Source: Halodurantibacterium daqingensis | GTDB taxonomy: Bacteria > Pseudomonadota > Alphaproteobacteria > Rhodobacterales > Rhodobacteraceae | DNA length: 64,000 nt | Assembly: GCF_042666235.1 (NCBI RefSeq) | Contig: NZ_JBHTFQ010000001.1 | Span: 124,001 to 188,000 of the forward strand | Direction: 5' to 3' | Shown here: piece by piece, positions 8,108-18,378 of the stretch | How the letters are laid out: each line of letters begins with the position of its first letter | How positions within the stretch are numbered: the first letter of the stretch is position 1 | The notes under the pieces: model-generated | Database searches by the model: none | Told to the model about the DNA's origin: nothing | Seen by the model: only the letters and a program-made list of their open reading frames with translations | Program-made: the position numbers and the translations under genes

Positions 8108-8862
8108 AGATAGCCCATCGACCGGAAGCTGAGTTCGCGCGCCTTGCCGATGATCAGATGGTCGTGCAGGGCAAGCCCAAGCGCCTGCGCCGCGTCCTGG
8201 ATCTGCATCGTCATGGTAATATCGGCCTCGGATGGAGTCGGATCGCCGGAAGGGTGGTTATGCACCAGGATCAGTGCCGAGGCGTTCAGTTCCAGCGCGC
8301 GCTTCACCACCTCGCGCGGATAGACCGGCACATGGTCCACCGTGCCCCGTGCCTGTTCCTCATCCGCGATCAGGGTGTTCTTGCGGTCGAGGTAAAGCAC
8401 GCGGAACTGCTCGGTTTCACGGTGCGCCATGGCGGTGCGACAGTAATCCAGAAGCGCGTCCCAGCTCGACAGGATCGGACGATGCATGACCTTCGCGCGC
8501 GCAAGCCGGTGGGCTGCGGCCTCGACGATCTTGAGTTCCAGCACGACCGCTTCACCGACGCCGTTCACATCCAGCAACCTGTGTGGGGGGGCCGAAACCA
8601 CGCGGTTGAAATCGCCGAAAACGTCAAGCAGCCTGCGCGCCAGTGGCTTGACGTCGTGACGCGGAATGGCGCGGAACAGGACCAGCTCCAGAAGCTCGTA
8701 ATCCGGCATCGCCTGTGCGCCACCTTCCAGAAAGCGGGTGCGGAGCCGCTTCCGGTGATCGCGGATATACGAGGGCAGCTTGCCCTCGGGGCTGATGACA
8801 ACCGCCTCATCCGCTTCGAACAGCGGCATGGGGGATTCATGGAATGCGCGAATCTGGGTCAT
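8104..8862 (-). CDS. radC: RadC family JAB1/MPN-domain protein
   Basis: A 252-residue protein. An N-terminal helix-hairpin-helix-like region contains LLDVNGVGEAVVLELK. The C-terminal metalloprotease-like JAB domain has the complete metal-binding motif HNHPSGDPTPSEAD (His201, His203, Asp214). The historic DNA-repair role of RadC is disputed and its substrate is unknown. The start MTQIRAFHESP is followed by RDHRKRLRTRFLEGG, conserved at RadC N-termini. It is convergent with the secreted orphan and downstream of dnaJ by 43 bases. An AT-rich stretch in that gap may give it its own promoter. Confidence 0.93.
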   Translation of the reverse strand: MTQIRAFHESPMPLFEADEAVVISPEGKLPSYIRDHRKRLRTRFLEGGAQAMPDYELLELVLFRAIPRHDVKPLARRLLDVFGDFNRVVSAPPHRLLDVNGVGEAVVLELKIVEAAAHRLARAKVMHRPILSSWDALLDYCRTAMAHRETEQFRVLYLDRKNTLIADEEQARGTVDHVPVYPREVVKRALELNASALILVHNHPSGDPTPSEADITMTMQIQDAAQALGLALHDHLIIGKARELSFRSMGYL

Positions 8863-8905
8863 GCGCCCAGACTCGCAAATCAGAGTAAACGAAGTGTTAA
8901 GGCGT

Positions 8906-10063
8906 TCAGCCCTTCATCCCGTCCCAGAAGCTGCGCACCTTGGAAAAGAACGACGATCCTTCGGGGTTGTTGTCCTCGCTGAGCTTCTCGAACTCGCGCA
9001 GCAGTTCTTTCTGGCGGGCCGTCAGGTTCACGGGCGTTTCCACCGCAAGCTCGATCAGCATGTCGCCCTGGCCGGCGCCCCGCAGGGCCGGCATGCCCTT
9101 GCCGCGCAGGCGCATCTGCTTGCCGGTCTGGCTACCCACCGGCACCTTCACACGGCTGCGACCACCGTCGATCGTCGGCACCTCGATATCGCCCCCAAGG
9201 GCGGCGGTCGTCATGCTGACCGGTACCCGGCAATAGAGGTTCACGCCGTCGCGCTGGAATAGAGGGTGTTCCCGCACGTCGATAAAGATGTAAAGATCGC
9301 CCGATGGCCCGCCGCGCAACCCGGCCTCGCCTTCGCCCGAGAGCCGGATCCGGGTGCCGGTTTCGACGCCGGCCGGGATGTTGACCGACAGGGCGCGCTC
9401 TTTCTCGATACGGCCGGCACCGCCGCAGGCCTTGCAGGGGTTCTTGATGATCTGACCAAGGCCCCCACATGTGGGGCAGGTCCGTTCAACAGTAAAGAAG
9501 CCCTGCTGCGCCCGCACTTTGCCCATGCCCGAACAGGTGGGGCAGGTGACCGGTTCGGCGCCGCCTTCTGCGCCGGTGCCGTTGCAGGCATCGCAGCTGG
9601 TCGAGGCGGGAACGGTGATCGTTTTCTGAACGCCACCATAGGCTTCCTCCAGCGTCACGCGGAGATTGTACCGCAGGTCCGAACCCCGCGCCGCGCGCTG
9701 TCGCCCGCCGCCTGCCCGCTGGCCGCCCATGAAATCGCCGAAAAGATCCTCGAACACGTCCGAAAAGGCCGAAGCAAAATCGCCCTGGCCCTGAGCATAG
9801 GCGCCGCGGCCGCGCTGGCCGCCGCCGCCCATGCCTCCGTCGAAGGCGGCATGTCCGAAACGGTCATAGGCGGCCTTGCGCTCGGCGTCCTTCAGCACGT
9901 CATAGGCTTCGTTCACTTCCTTGAACTGGGCCTCGGCGTTGGGATTGTCGGCGTTGCGGTCTGGGTGAAATTCCTTCGCCTTCTGGCGATAGGCTTTCTT
10001 GATCTCGTCCGGAGAGGCACCGCGCGCAACCCCGAGCACTTCGTAGAAATCACGTTTTGCCAT
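8906..10063 (-). CDS. dnaJ: Chaperone protein DnaJ (Hsp40)
   Basis: A 385-residue co-chaperone that delivers substrates to DnaK and stimulates its ATPase. The J domain has HPD at 33-35 and is followed by a Gly/Phe-rich linker (about 70-120). Four CXXCXGXG zinc motifs are present (CDACNGTG, CPTCSGMG, CPTCGGLG, CKACGGAG). The C-terminal substrate-binding domains follow, with VNIPAGVETGTRIRLSGEGE. Length and order are standard type I DnaJ. It is transcribed after dnaK across a 68-base gap that contains a strong hairpin. Confidence 0.98.
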   Translation of the reverse strand: MAKRDFYEVLGVARGASPDEIKKAYRQKAKEFHPDRNADNPNAEAQFKEVNEAYDVLKDAERKAAYDRFGHAAFDGGMGGGGQRGRGAYAQGQGDFASAFSDVFEDLFGDFMGGQRAGGGRQRAARGSDLRYNLRVTLEEAYGGVQKTITVPASTSCDACNGTGAEGGAEPVTCPTCSGMGKVRAQQGFFTVERTCPTCGGLGQIIKNPCKACGGAGRIEKERALSVNIPAGVETGTRIRLSGEGEAGLRGGPSGDLYIFIDVREHPLFQRDGVNLYCRVPVSMTTAALGGDIEVPTIDGGRSRVKVPVGSQTGKQMRLRGKGMPALRGAGQGDMLIELAVETPVNLTARQKELLREFEKLSEDNNPEGSSFFSKVRSFWDGMKG

Positions 10064-10086
10064 GGCTGGCCCTTCCCGGGAACGCA

Positions 10087-10114
10087 GGGGCCGGCCTGTC
10101 AGCAGGCCGGCCCC
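10087..10114 (-). terminator. Strong hairpin between dnaK and dnaJ
   Basis: A perfect 12-bp GC-rich stem (GGGGCCGGCCTG / CAGGCCGGCCCC) with a TCAG-type 4-base loop sits in the dnaK-dnaJ gap. It has no U-tract. It probably acts as a partial terminator or mRNA-processing and stabilising element that makes dnaK more abundant than dnaJ. Confidence 0.6.
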
Positions 10115-10131
10115 CCTGGTTCAATCCGCTG

Positions 10132-12042
<1,911 letters not shown>

Positions 12043-12150
12043 GATATGCTACCTCTTCTTTCGGCGATTACGTGGAAAGCAGACCCGAGTTGCGGCTTCT
12101 GCCCTCCGATCCCATTTTTGGCCGGGGTGGCCCCCGATCCGGCTTCAGGG

Positions 12151-12182
12151 GGTATATAGGCAGGGGGTTTGGGGGCTGCAAG
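12151..12182 (-). promoter_or_regulatory. RpoH (sigma-32) heat-shock promoter of dnaK
   Basis: On the minus strand CTTG (12182-12179, preceded by GACG) is followed by an 18-base spacer and CCTATATACC (12160-12151). This matches the alphaproteobacterial sigma-32 pattern of CTTG and CYTATNT with 17-18 bases between. The dnaK start codon is about 110 bases downstream. Confidence 0.8.
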
Positions 12183-12214
12183 CGTCACGCGCCTGTGATT
12201 TGGGGAAGAGTTCC

Positions 12215-12898
12215 ATGAAAAATGAACAGAATTGCAACAGGCCCGGCAGACCGGATGAGCAAGCCCCGGATGGCCCCGCAACCGGCCCGCTGCGAGGCCC
12301 GGCACTGCATCTGCGGGGCGTGGCTGTCTGGCCCGGGTTTCTGTCGCCAGCCGAACAGGCCGACCTTGTCGCCGATCTGAGGGGCATTGCGCGGCAGGCG
12401 CCCTTTGCATCCCAGGTGACGCCGGGGGGCAGGCCGATGTCGGTGCGCATGACGGCAGCCGGGCAGTTCGGCTGGATCTCGGGCCGTGGCTTTCAGGGCT
12501 ATGCGGCGCAGCAGCCGGATGGCCGCCCGTGGCCGCCAATTCCGGCGCGCGTTCTTGCGATCTGGGATGCGGTGTCAGGCTCGGCCCGCGCGCCGGAAAG
12601 CCTTCTGGTCAACTTCTACGGCGAAGGCGCGCGCATGGGGCTGCATCAGGACCGGGACGAGGCCGATTTCTCCTGCCCGGTGGTTTCGATCTCGCTTGGA
12701 GACGACGGGTTGTTCCGGGTCGGCAACCGTGAACGCGGCGGCCGCACCGAAAGCCTCTGGCTGCGCTCGGGCGATGTCGTGGTGCTGGGTGGCGAAAGCC
12801 GCCTTGTGCATCACGGGGTGGACCGCATCCGCTTTCGGTCCTCGGCCCTCTTGCCGCAGGGCGGCCGTATCAACCTTACGCTTCGGATCGTGACCTGA
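12215..12898 (+). CDS. alkB: AlkB-type Fe(II)/2-oxoglutarate DNA dealkylase
   Basis: A 227-residue oxidative demethylase that would repair 1-methyladenine and 3-methylcytosine in DNA or RNA. The double-stranded beta-helix core is complete. NFYGEGARMGLHQDRDEADF carries the metal ligands His144 and Asp146, LVHHGVDRI supplies the distal histidine, and RINLTLR (Arg218-X5-Arg224) binds 2-oxoglutarate. A 30-residue proline- and glycine-rich N-terminus precedes the core. The start at 12215 has GGGAAGAG about six bases upstream and lies beside the dnaK promoter on the other strand. It is convergent with the usp gene with no gap. Confidence 0.92.
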   Translation: MKNEQNCNRPGRPDEQAPDGPATGPLRGPALHLRGVAVWPGFLSPAEQADLVADLRGIARQAPFASQVTPGGRPMSVRMTAAGQFGWISGRGFQGYAAQQPDGRPWPPIPARVLAIWDAVSGSARAPESLLVNFYGEGARMGLHQDRDEADFSCPVVSISLGDDGLFRVGNRERGGRTESLWLRSGDVVVLGGESRLVHHGVDRIRFRSSALLPQGGRINLTLRIVT

Positions 12899-13750
12899 TC
12901 AGGGAAAGATCAGGACCGGAACAGGGCAGGTCCGCATCAGGTCAAGCGTGGTCGAGCCGATGAACAGTTGCCGCAGCCGCGAGTGCCCGCTTTTGCCCAG
13001 GACCAGAAGGTCTGCCCCCGTTTCCCGCACCGCCCGGGCAATGGCCTCTTCCGGGTGGCCCTGCACAAGATGTTCCTCCACCGCATAGCCCGCCTTGCGC
13101 AAAGCGGCTGCCGCAGCGGACAGGCGGTCGCGGGTTGCGGGGGTGGCATCGCCCACCGTCAGGATATGGCAGCGCGTGCCGCGCGGTACCGAGCCCTCCG
13201 CAAGCCGCTCGACCGCGCGTTGGGCGCTGGGGCCTGCATCGAAGGCCAGAAGGAAGCTCTCGATCGGGCGGAAGCTGCGCGATACCACCAGCACGGGCCG
13301 GTTTGCCATCCGCACCAGCCGGTCGAGATTCGAGCCAAGGTGCATCTTCTCGAAATCTGCCGCCTCGCCGCGCTTGCCGATGATCGCGAATCGGGTCTCG
13401 GGTTCCAGTTCGTGCACCGCGTCGCTCAGATCGCCACTGCGCAGCCGGGTGCTGACCTCGATGCCGTCCCCGATCCGTGCCCGGGCATCATCCAGAAGGG
13501 CGCGGCCACGTTCGCGGGCAAGTGCCGCGCGTTCTTCGTCAAGGCGGGCCAGTTTCTCCATCAGGTCGGATCGTGCGCCCAGGGACAGGTTGCCGCTCAG
13601 ATCCGCGGGCTGGCTTGACGCGTCGCTGCGTCGCCCAAGCACATGCACCAGCGCGACCGGCATGTTCAGGCGCGACGCCGCCCAGACGGCATGGTCGCAG
13701 ACGCTTTCGGCATAGGATGATCCGTCGATGAAGGCGGTGATCTTCTGCAT
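12899..13750 (-). CDS. Tandem universal stress protein (two UspA domains)
   Basis: A 283-residue protein made of two Usp domains. The first (about 1-145) ends in GKRGEAADFEKMHLGSN. The second (about 155-283) ends in GKSGHSRLRQLFIGSTT. Both fit the ATP-binding G2XG9XG(S/T) pattern, so both halves may bind nucleotide. It lies 12 bases downstream of the SulP transporter gene and is almost certainly co-transcribed with it. This suggests a regulatory or energy-sensing role for the transporter, though that is inference. It ends exactly where alkB ends on the other strand. Confidence 0.9.
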   Translation of the reverse strand: MQKITAFIDGSSYAESVCDHAVWAASRLNMPVALVHVLGRRSDASSQPADLSGNLSLGARSDLMEKLARLDEERAALARERGRALLDDARARIGDGIEVSTRLRSGDLSDAVHELEPETRFAIIGKRGEAADFEKMHLGSNLDRLVRMANRPVLVVSRSFRPIESFLLAFDAGPSAQRAVERLAEGSVPRGTRCHILTVGDATPATRDRLSAAAAALRKAGYAVEEHLVQGHPEEAIARAVRETGADLLVLGKSGHSRLRQLFIGSTTLDLMRTCPVPVLIFP

Positions 13751-13762
13751 GATCGTCTCTCC

Positions 13763-15247
13763 TCAATGCGCCTGAAGCTTGTCCATCGCACCCGGCTTGT
13801 CGTGCAGGGCCAGCTTGTCCACGATGGTTTCCGAGGCCTCGTTCATGCCCACCAGCGTCACTTTCGTGCCTTCGCGGCGGAACTTGAGCACCACCATGTC
13901 CACTGCCGCCACGCTCGAGATATCCCAGATATGGGCGCGGCTGACATCGATCGTCACCTCGTCCAGCGCCTCGCGGAAGTCGAACGAGGCCGAGAAACGC
14001 TCGACCGACGCATAGAACAGTTGCCCCTCGATCCGGTAGGTGCGGCTGCGGCCATCGGCCGATGGCTCGGAGGTGACCCGAAAGATCTGGCTGATCTTGG
14101 CCGCAAAGAAGATCCCCGACATCAGCACCCCGGCAAGCACGCCGATCGCAAGGTTGTGGGTCCAGACCACCAGCACCACCGTGGTCAGCATGACCGCCGA
14201 GGAACTGAGCGGATGCGTCCGCAGGTTCCGGAGCGATGACCAGGAAAAGGTGCCGATCGAGACCATGATCATGATCGCCACCAGCGCGGGCATCGGAATG
14301 ATGCGCACGAAATCCGCCAGGACAAGGATCAGGAACAACAGCATCACCCCGGCCGTCAGGCTGGAAAGCCGCGCCCGCCCGCCGGATTTCACGTTGATCA
14401 TCGATTGGCCGATCATGGCACAACCCGCCATGCCGCCCATGAGGCCGGTCACGCTGTTTGCGACGCCCTGCCCGATGCATTCCCGGTTCTTGTTGCTGGG
14501 CGTATCCGTCAGTTCGTCAACCAGCTGGGCGGTCAGCAGGCTTTCCAGAAGGCCCACGGCCGCGACGGCAAGTGCATAGGGCAGGATGATGGTCAGCGTC
14601 CCGAGCGTGAGGGGCACCTGCGGGATCAGGAACATCGGCAAGGTATCCGGCAGCGCGCCCATGTCGGCGACGGTGCGCACGTCGAGCCCCAGCGCCCAGA
14701 CCAGCGCGGTCAGACACAGGATGCAGACCAGCGGTGAAGGGATCGCGCGGGTCAGGAGCGGGAACAGGTAGATGACACCCAGCCCAGCCGCGACAAGCAC
14801 GTAGGTCAGCGGTGGCACATTCGTCAGTTCAGGGATCTGCGCGATGAAGATCAGGATGGCGAGCGCGTTCACGAAGCCTGTCATGACCGAGCGGGACACG
14901 AAGCGCATCACGAAGGCCAGCCGCAGCGCGCCGGCACCAATCTGCAAAAGCCCGGCCAGAACCGTCGCCGCAAGCAGGTATTGCAACCCGTGATCGCGCA
15001 CCAGCGTGACCATCAGCACTGCCGTTGCCGCCGTCGCGGCTGAAATCATGCCGGGCCGCCCGCCAACGATCGCCGTCAGCACCGCGATCGAGAACGAGGC
15101 ATAAAGCCCGACCTTGGGATCGACGCCGGCGATGATGGAAAAGGCGATGGCCTCGGGGATAAGTGCAAGGGCCACCACAAGGCCGGAAAGCAGCTCGGTG
15201 CGCGGATTGCCAATCCACTCGCGTCTCACACGATCGTTCAGGATCAT
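13763..15247 (-). CDS. SulP family anion permease with C-terminal STAS domain
   Basis: A 494-residue inner-membrane transporter of the SLC26/SulP family, which carries sulfate, bicarbonate or related anions with sodium or protons. The SulP signature near the N-terminus is seen in GLVVALALIPEAIAFSIIAGVDPKVGLY. About 10-12 hydrophobic segments follow, with NSVTGLMGGMAGCAMIGQS in the middle. The STAS domain occupies about residues 380-494 (FYASVERFSASFDF, ISSVAAVDMVVLKF). A GTG start at 15301 would add 18 residues, but the ATG at 15247 gives the usual N-terminus. The substrate cannot be read from the sequence. The gene is followed by the tandem Usp gene. Confidence 0.88.
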   Translation of the reverse strand: MILNDRVRREWIGNPRTELLSGLVVALALIPEAIAFSIIAGVDPKVGLYASFSIAVLTAIVGGRPGMISAATAATAVLMVTLVRDHGLQYLLAATVLAGLLQIGAGALRLAFVMRFVSRSVMTGFVNALAILIFIAQIPELTNVPPLTYVLVAAGLGVIYLFPLLTRAIPSPLVCILCLTALVWALGLDVRTVADMGALPDTLPMFLIPQVPLTLGTLTIILPYALAVAAVGLLESLLTAQLVDELTDTPSNKNRECIGQGVANSVTGLMGGMAGCAMIGQSMINVKSGGRARLSSLTAGVMLLFLILVLADFVRIIPMPALVAIMIMVSIGTFSWSSLRNLRTHPLSSSAVMLTTVVLVVWTHNLAIGVLAGVLMSGIFFAAKISQIFRVTSEPSADGRSRTYRIEGQLFYASVERFSASFDFREALDEVTIDVSRAHIWDISSVAAVDMVVLKFRREGTKVTLVGMNEASETIVDKLALHDKPGAMDKLQAH

Positions 15248-15489
15248 CAGGTCATCTCTGTTGTCAGAGTTGGCCGGGGGATAGGCGCCCGGCGTAGCCA
15301 CCGGCGCGGCCGGTCCATGTTCGCCCCCTCGGGCCTGCCCCTTCGGGTTTTGAAAGTCAACCCGGGCGGTGGCGGAACCTCACCTGCGCAGCCGCGTTGC
15401 CCTCGAAGCAGGCACCCGGCCCAGCCTCTGGCAGGGAAGGGCGCGCGTCGTCCGGTGTTGCCGTGCACAGATTTCAGAAGGAGCCCCAT

Positions 15490-16608
15490 ATGCTTTATGT
15501 CGACATTCCGACCCAGCCGGAATTGCAGAACCTCGTGTCCAGCCGGCATGAGGCAAGCGTATCGATCTATCTCCACACCACCCCCGAAACCCAGAATATC
15601 GAAACCTCGCGCCTGCGCCTTGGCCATATGCTGAAGGAAGCAGAAGAGCAGCTTGAAGCCGCTGGAACGCCCAAGCGCACGATCTGGCCCATCGCCGAAC
15701 AGGTCAATGACCTTCTGGATGATGATGGCTTCTGGTCGCATCAGGCCAACAGCCTGGCCGTTCTGGTGACGCCCGACCGGATCCGAACCTTCCGGTTGCC
15801 CAACCGTCTGCCGGAGCTTGTGCAGGTTTCGGACCGCTTTCACCTCAAGCCGCTGATCCGGGCCGTCTCGGTTCCGCAGCACGCCTTCGTCCTGGCACTG
15901 GCGGAAAACGAGGTGCGGCTGATCGAAGTGACCGGTGATCTGCCGGCGGAAACCGTCCGGGTTCCGGACATGCCCAAGACGGCTGCCGATGCCAACCACA
16001 CAGCCAGCGTCAACTCCCGCTCGGCCTCGGGGCGCATCCATGCCAGCGAAGGGCAGAAGATCCTGCTGCGCAACTTCTGCCGTCAGATTGATGCCGCCCT
16101 GCGGCCGATCCTGTCGGGTCGGACCGAGCCGCTGATCCTTGCCGCGGCCGAGCCGTTGAAATCGATCTTCCGCTCGGTCAGCAGCTATCCACATCTGTCC
16201 GAGGGCATGATCGAGACCAGCCCCGTGAACGAGACGCCTTCGGCGCTGGCCGAGGCGGCACGCCCCATTCTGGACCGGCTGCATCAGGATACCATTCGGC
16301 ATTTTCATGACCTGTTTGCCGCCCGTCAGTCCGAGGGGCGGGCGATCACCGATATTTCCGATGCTGCGCGGGCTGCGACCTTCGGTGCGATCGACACGCT
16401 TCTGGTCGATATCGACGATGTGGTGGCTGGAACGGTGGACGAGGCCGGCGCGGTCACCTTCGATGCCGAAGACAACGCGACCAACTATGGCGTGGTTGAT
16501 GAGATCGCGGGCCGCGTGCTGGCGAGTGGCGGGCGGGTGTTGGGCGTCCGGCGCGCCGATATTCCGCAGGACGCTGCGCTTGCAGCGGTGCTGCGCTATG
16601 CCGTCTGA
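15490..16608 (+). CDS. Bacterial archaeo-eukaryotic release factor 1-like (baeRF) protein
   Basis: A 372-residue cytoplasmic protein. LYVDIPTQPELQNLV and SVSIYLHTTPETQNI at the N-terminus, and the central LILAAAEPLKSIFRS, resemble the baeRF families (eRF1/Pelota-like proteins of bacteria). The C-terminal third has the same look: AIDTLLVDIDDVVAGTVDEAG, then VVDEIAGRVLASGGRVLGVRR, as in the eRF1 C-terminal domain. No GGQ peptide-release motif is visible. Such proteins are proposed to act on ribosomes or in translation stress, but function is unproven. The start is set by AAGGAG upstream of ATG at 15490. It is divergent from the SulP-Usp operon across 242 bases. Family assignment is by eye. Confidence 0.7.
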   Translation: MLYVDIPTQPELQNLVSSRHEASVSIYLHTTPETQNIETSRLRLGHMLKEAEEQLEAAGTPKRTIWPIAEQVNDLLDDDGFWSHQANSLAVLVTPDRIRTFRLPNRLPELVQVSDRFHLKPLIRAVSVPQHAFVLALAENEVRLIEVTGDLPAETVRVPDMPKTAADANHTASVNSRSASGRIHASEGQKILLRNFCRQIDAALRPILSGRTEPLILAAAEPLKSIFRSVSSYPHLSEGMIETSPVNETPSALAEAARPILDRLHQDTIRHFHDLFAARQSEGRAITDISDAARAATFGAIDTLLVDIDDVVAGTVDEAGAVTFDAEDNATNYGVVDEIAGRVLASGGRVLGVRRADIPQDAALAAVLRYAV

Positions 16609-16626
16609 TATCGGCGCGCGCGGTGC

Positions 16627-17448
16627 CTAGCGCCGCGCGAACCAGCTGATCGAGGCGCGCTGGCGCGTAAAGAACTCGCCCATCAGTCCGATGACGAGAC
16701 AGGCCAGCGAGAAGTAGATCGGATAGGAAACAGAGGAATAGTGGGGATTGTAATTGATGAACGTAAAGCCCCGCGCCTGGTCGATCGTGTGAAACAGCGG
16801 GTTCCATGAAAACATCGCGATGAAATAGCCGGGCATGGTGTTGGCGAGGAACATCTTGCCCGAGGTGATCATGTTCGCGCGGGTGTAAAGTTGCGAAACG
16901 ATCGCGACGGCACTGGGAAACCAGGGCTTCAACGCCAGGAAGAGCATTCCGATCGCGCAGCCCGAAAACCACGACAACAACAGCATGGAAAACGCCGCCG
17001 CCGGTTTGTAGACGGTGATGGGGCTGGCCAGAACGTCATACATGAACAGGATCACGCCCATCGCAAGCACCTGGATATAAAGCGTGCCAAGCGCCGCCGA
17101 CGTGATGGCGACGATTGTGTTCATGGGCAGGTGGTGCATCATCGGCGATGTCGGCCCCTCGGCACCCGCGACGGCACCGATTGCCTTGATATGCGTCATG
17201 AACAGGAAGATCCCTGACATGATGTAGAGGATGAAATCGCCCCTCACCGCACTGCCGCGAAGCCCCAGAACCGAGAACATGAAGTAGAAGACGATCACCA
17301 GAACGAGGCTCTGGATGATGTTCAGAAACAACCCGATCACCGCGTTTCCATGCGATTTCCGGATGTGGCGCACGGTGCTGTGATAGATCAGTTCCAGCAA
17401 TGACGCGGCAGAGTGGAGCTTGGATTTTGGTGCGCTGCGCTGAAACAT
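16627..17448 (-). CDS. ABC-2 type polysaccharide export permease (KpsM/Wzm-like)
   Basis: A 273-residue protein with about six membrane spans, beginning with a cytoplasmic amphipathic N-terminus (LLELIYHSTVRHIRKSHGN). The segments VIGLFLNIIQSLVLVIVFYFMF, FILYIMSGIFLFMTHI and the late FTFINYNPHYSSV pattern match capsule and O-antigen exporter permeases. It should pair with an ATPase of the KpsT/Wzt type to move a lipid-linked or capsular glycan across the inner membrane. No such ATPase gene is in the window. The start at 17448 is chosen because upstream in-frame sequence is basic and low-complexity. It is convergent with the baeRF gene and divergent from cysQ. Confidence 0.85.
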   Translation of the reverse strand: MFQRSAPKSKLHSAASLLELIYHSTVRHIRKSHGNAVIGLFLNIIQSLVLVIVFYFMFSVLGLRGSAVRGDFILYIMSGIFLFMTHIKAIGAVAGAEGPTSPMMHHLPMNTIVAITSAALGTLYIQVLAMGVILFMYDVLASPITVYKPAAAFSMLLLSWFSGCAIGMLFLALKPWFPSAVAIVSQLYTRANMITSGKMFLANTMPGYFIAMFSWNPLFHTIDQARGFTFINYNPHYSSVSYPIYFSLACLVIGLMGEFFTRQRASISWFARR

Positions 17449-17580
17449 GCCTGACCTGTCGATGCGGCGGGGCGCGAAAGTGCGCCGGTCATCTTGCCGA
17501 TGCCTGATCATGCGATGATAAAGGGGAAGGGCGGATTGTTCAACGCGCATGCCCATCGGGCGCGCAGGTCAGGAGAGAGT

Positions 17581-18378
17581 ATGGATTACCAACGCCTTGT
17601 CGAGTGTTTCCGGAGCCTCGCGCTGCAGGCGGGCGACCGGATCATGGAAATTTATGGCGCCGAGGATTTCGATGTCCGCGCCAAATCCGACGCGAGCCCG
17701 GTGACCGAGGCGGATGAGGCCGCCGATGCGCTGATCGCCGAAGGGCTTGCGCAGGCGTTCCCCGATATTCTGGTGGTGACCGAGGAACAGGCCGCTACCC
17801 ATGGCAAGGCTGCCGACACATTCATCATCGTCGATCCGCTGGACGGCACGAAAGAGTTCGTGCAGCGCCGGGGCGATTTCACTGTCAATATCGCGCTGGT
17901 CGAAAACGGTGTGCCGACGCGGGGCGTGGTCTATGCGCCGGCCAAGGAGCGGCTGTTCTATACCGGCGCAGATGGCGTGACCGTGGAAGAACAGGGCCCC
18001 TTCGATATCACCCGCGCCGGCACGCTGACGCCGCTGTCGGTGGGACGCCCCGACAATGGCGCATTGATGGTGGTGGCCTCCAAGTCGCACCGCGATGCCG
18101 CGACCGATGCCTATATCGGCAAGTATGCGGTCAGGGACATGACCAGCGCCGGATCGTCGCTCAAGTTCTGCCTGGTCGCAACGGGCGAGGCCGATCTTTA
18201 TCCGCGGCTGGGCCGCACGATGGAGTGGGACACCGCCGCGGGTCAGGCGGTTCTTCTTGGCGCGGGCGGAAAGGTTGTCCGGTTCGACGATCATTTGCCG
18301 CTGACCTATGGCAAGGCGGGCTATGAGAACCCGTTCTTCATCGCCTATGCGCCCGGCGTAGATCTGAAAGCGTCCTGA
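17581..18378 (+). CDS. cysQ: 3'(2'),5'-bisphosphate nucleotidase CysQ
   Basis: A 265-residue member of the inositol-monophosphatase-like, Li-sensitive phosphatases. Metal-binding motifs are EEQ at 68-70, DPLDGT at 85-90 and EWDTAAGQAVLLGAGG near 220. It converts 3'-phosphoadenosine 5'-phosphate (PAP), the by-product of PAPS-using sulfotransferases and of sulfate assimilation, to AMP. AGGAGAGA precedes the ATG at 17581. The stop overlaps the kdsB start by one base (TGATG). Its place in a glycan region with a sulfotransferase suggests a link to sulfation. Confidence 0.93.
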   Translation: MDYQRLVECFRSLALQAGDRIMEIYGAEDFDVRAKSDASPVTEADEAADALIAEGLAQAFPDILVVTEEQAATHGKAADTFIIVDPLDGTKEFVQRRGDFTVNIALVENGVPTRGVVYAPAKERLFYTGADGVTVEEQGPFDITRAGTLTPLSVGRPDNGALMVVASKSHRDAATDAYIGKYAVRDMTSAGSSLKFCLVATGEADLYPRLGRTMEWDTAAGQAVLLGAGGKVVRFDDHLPLTYGKAGYENPFFIAYAPGVDLKAS

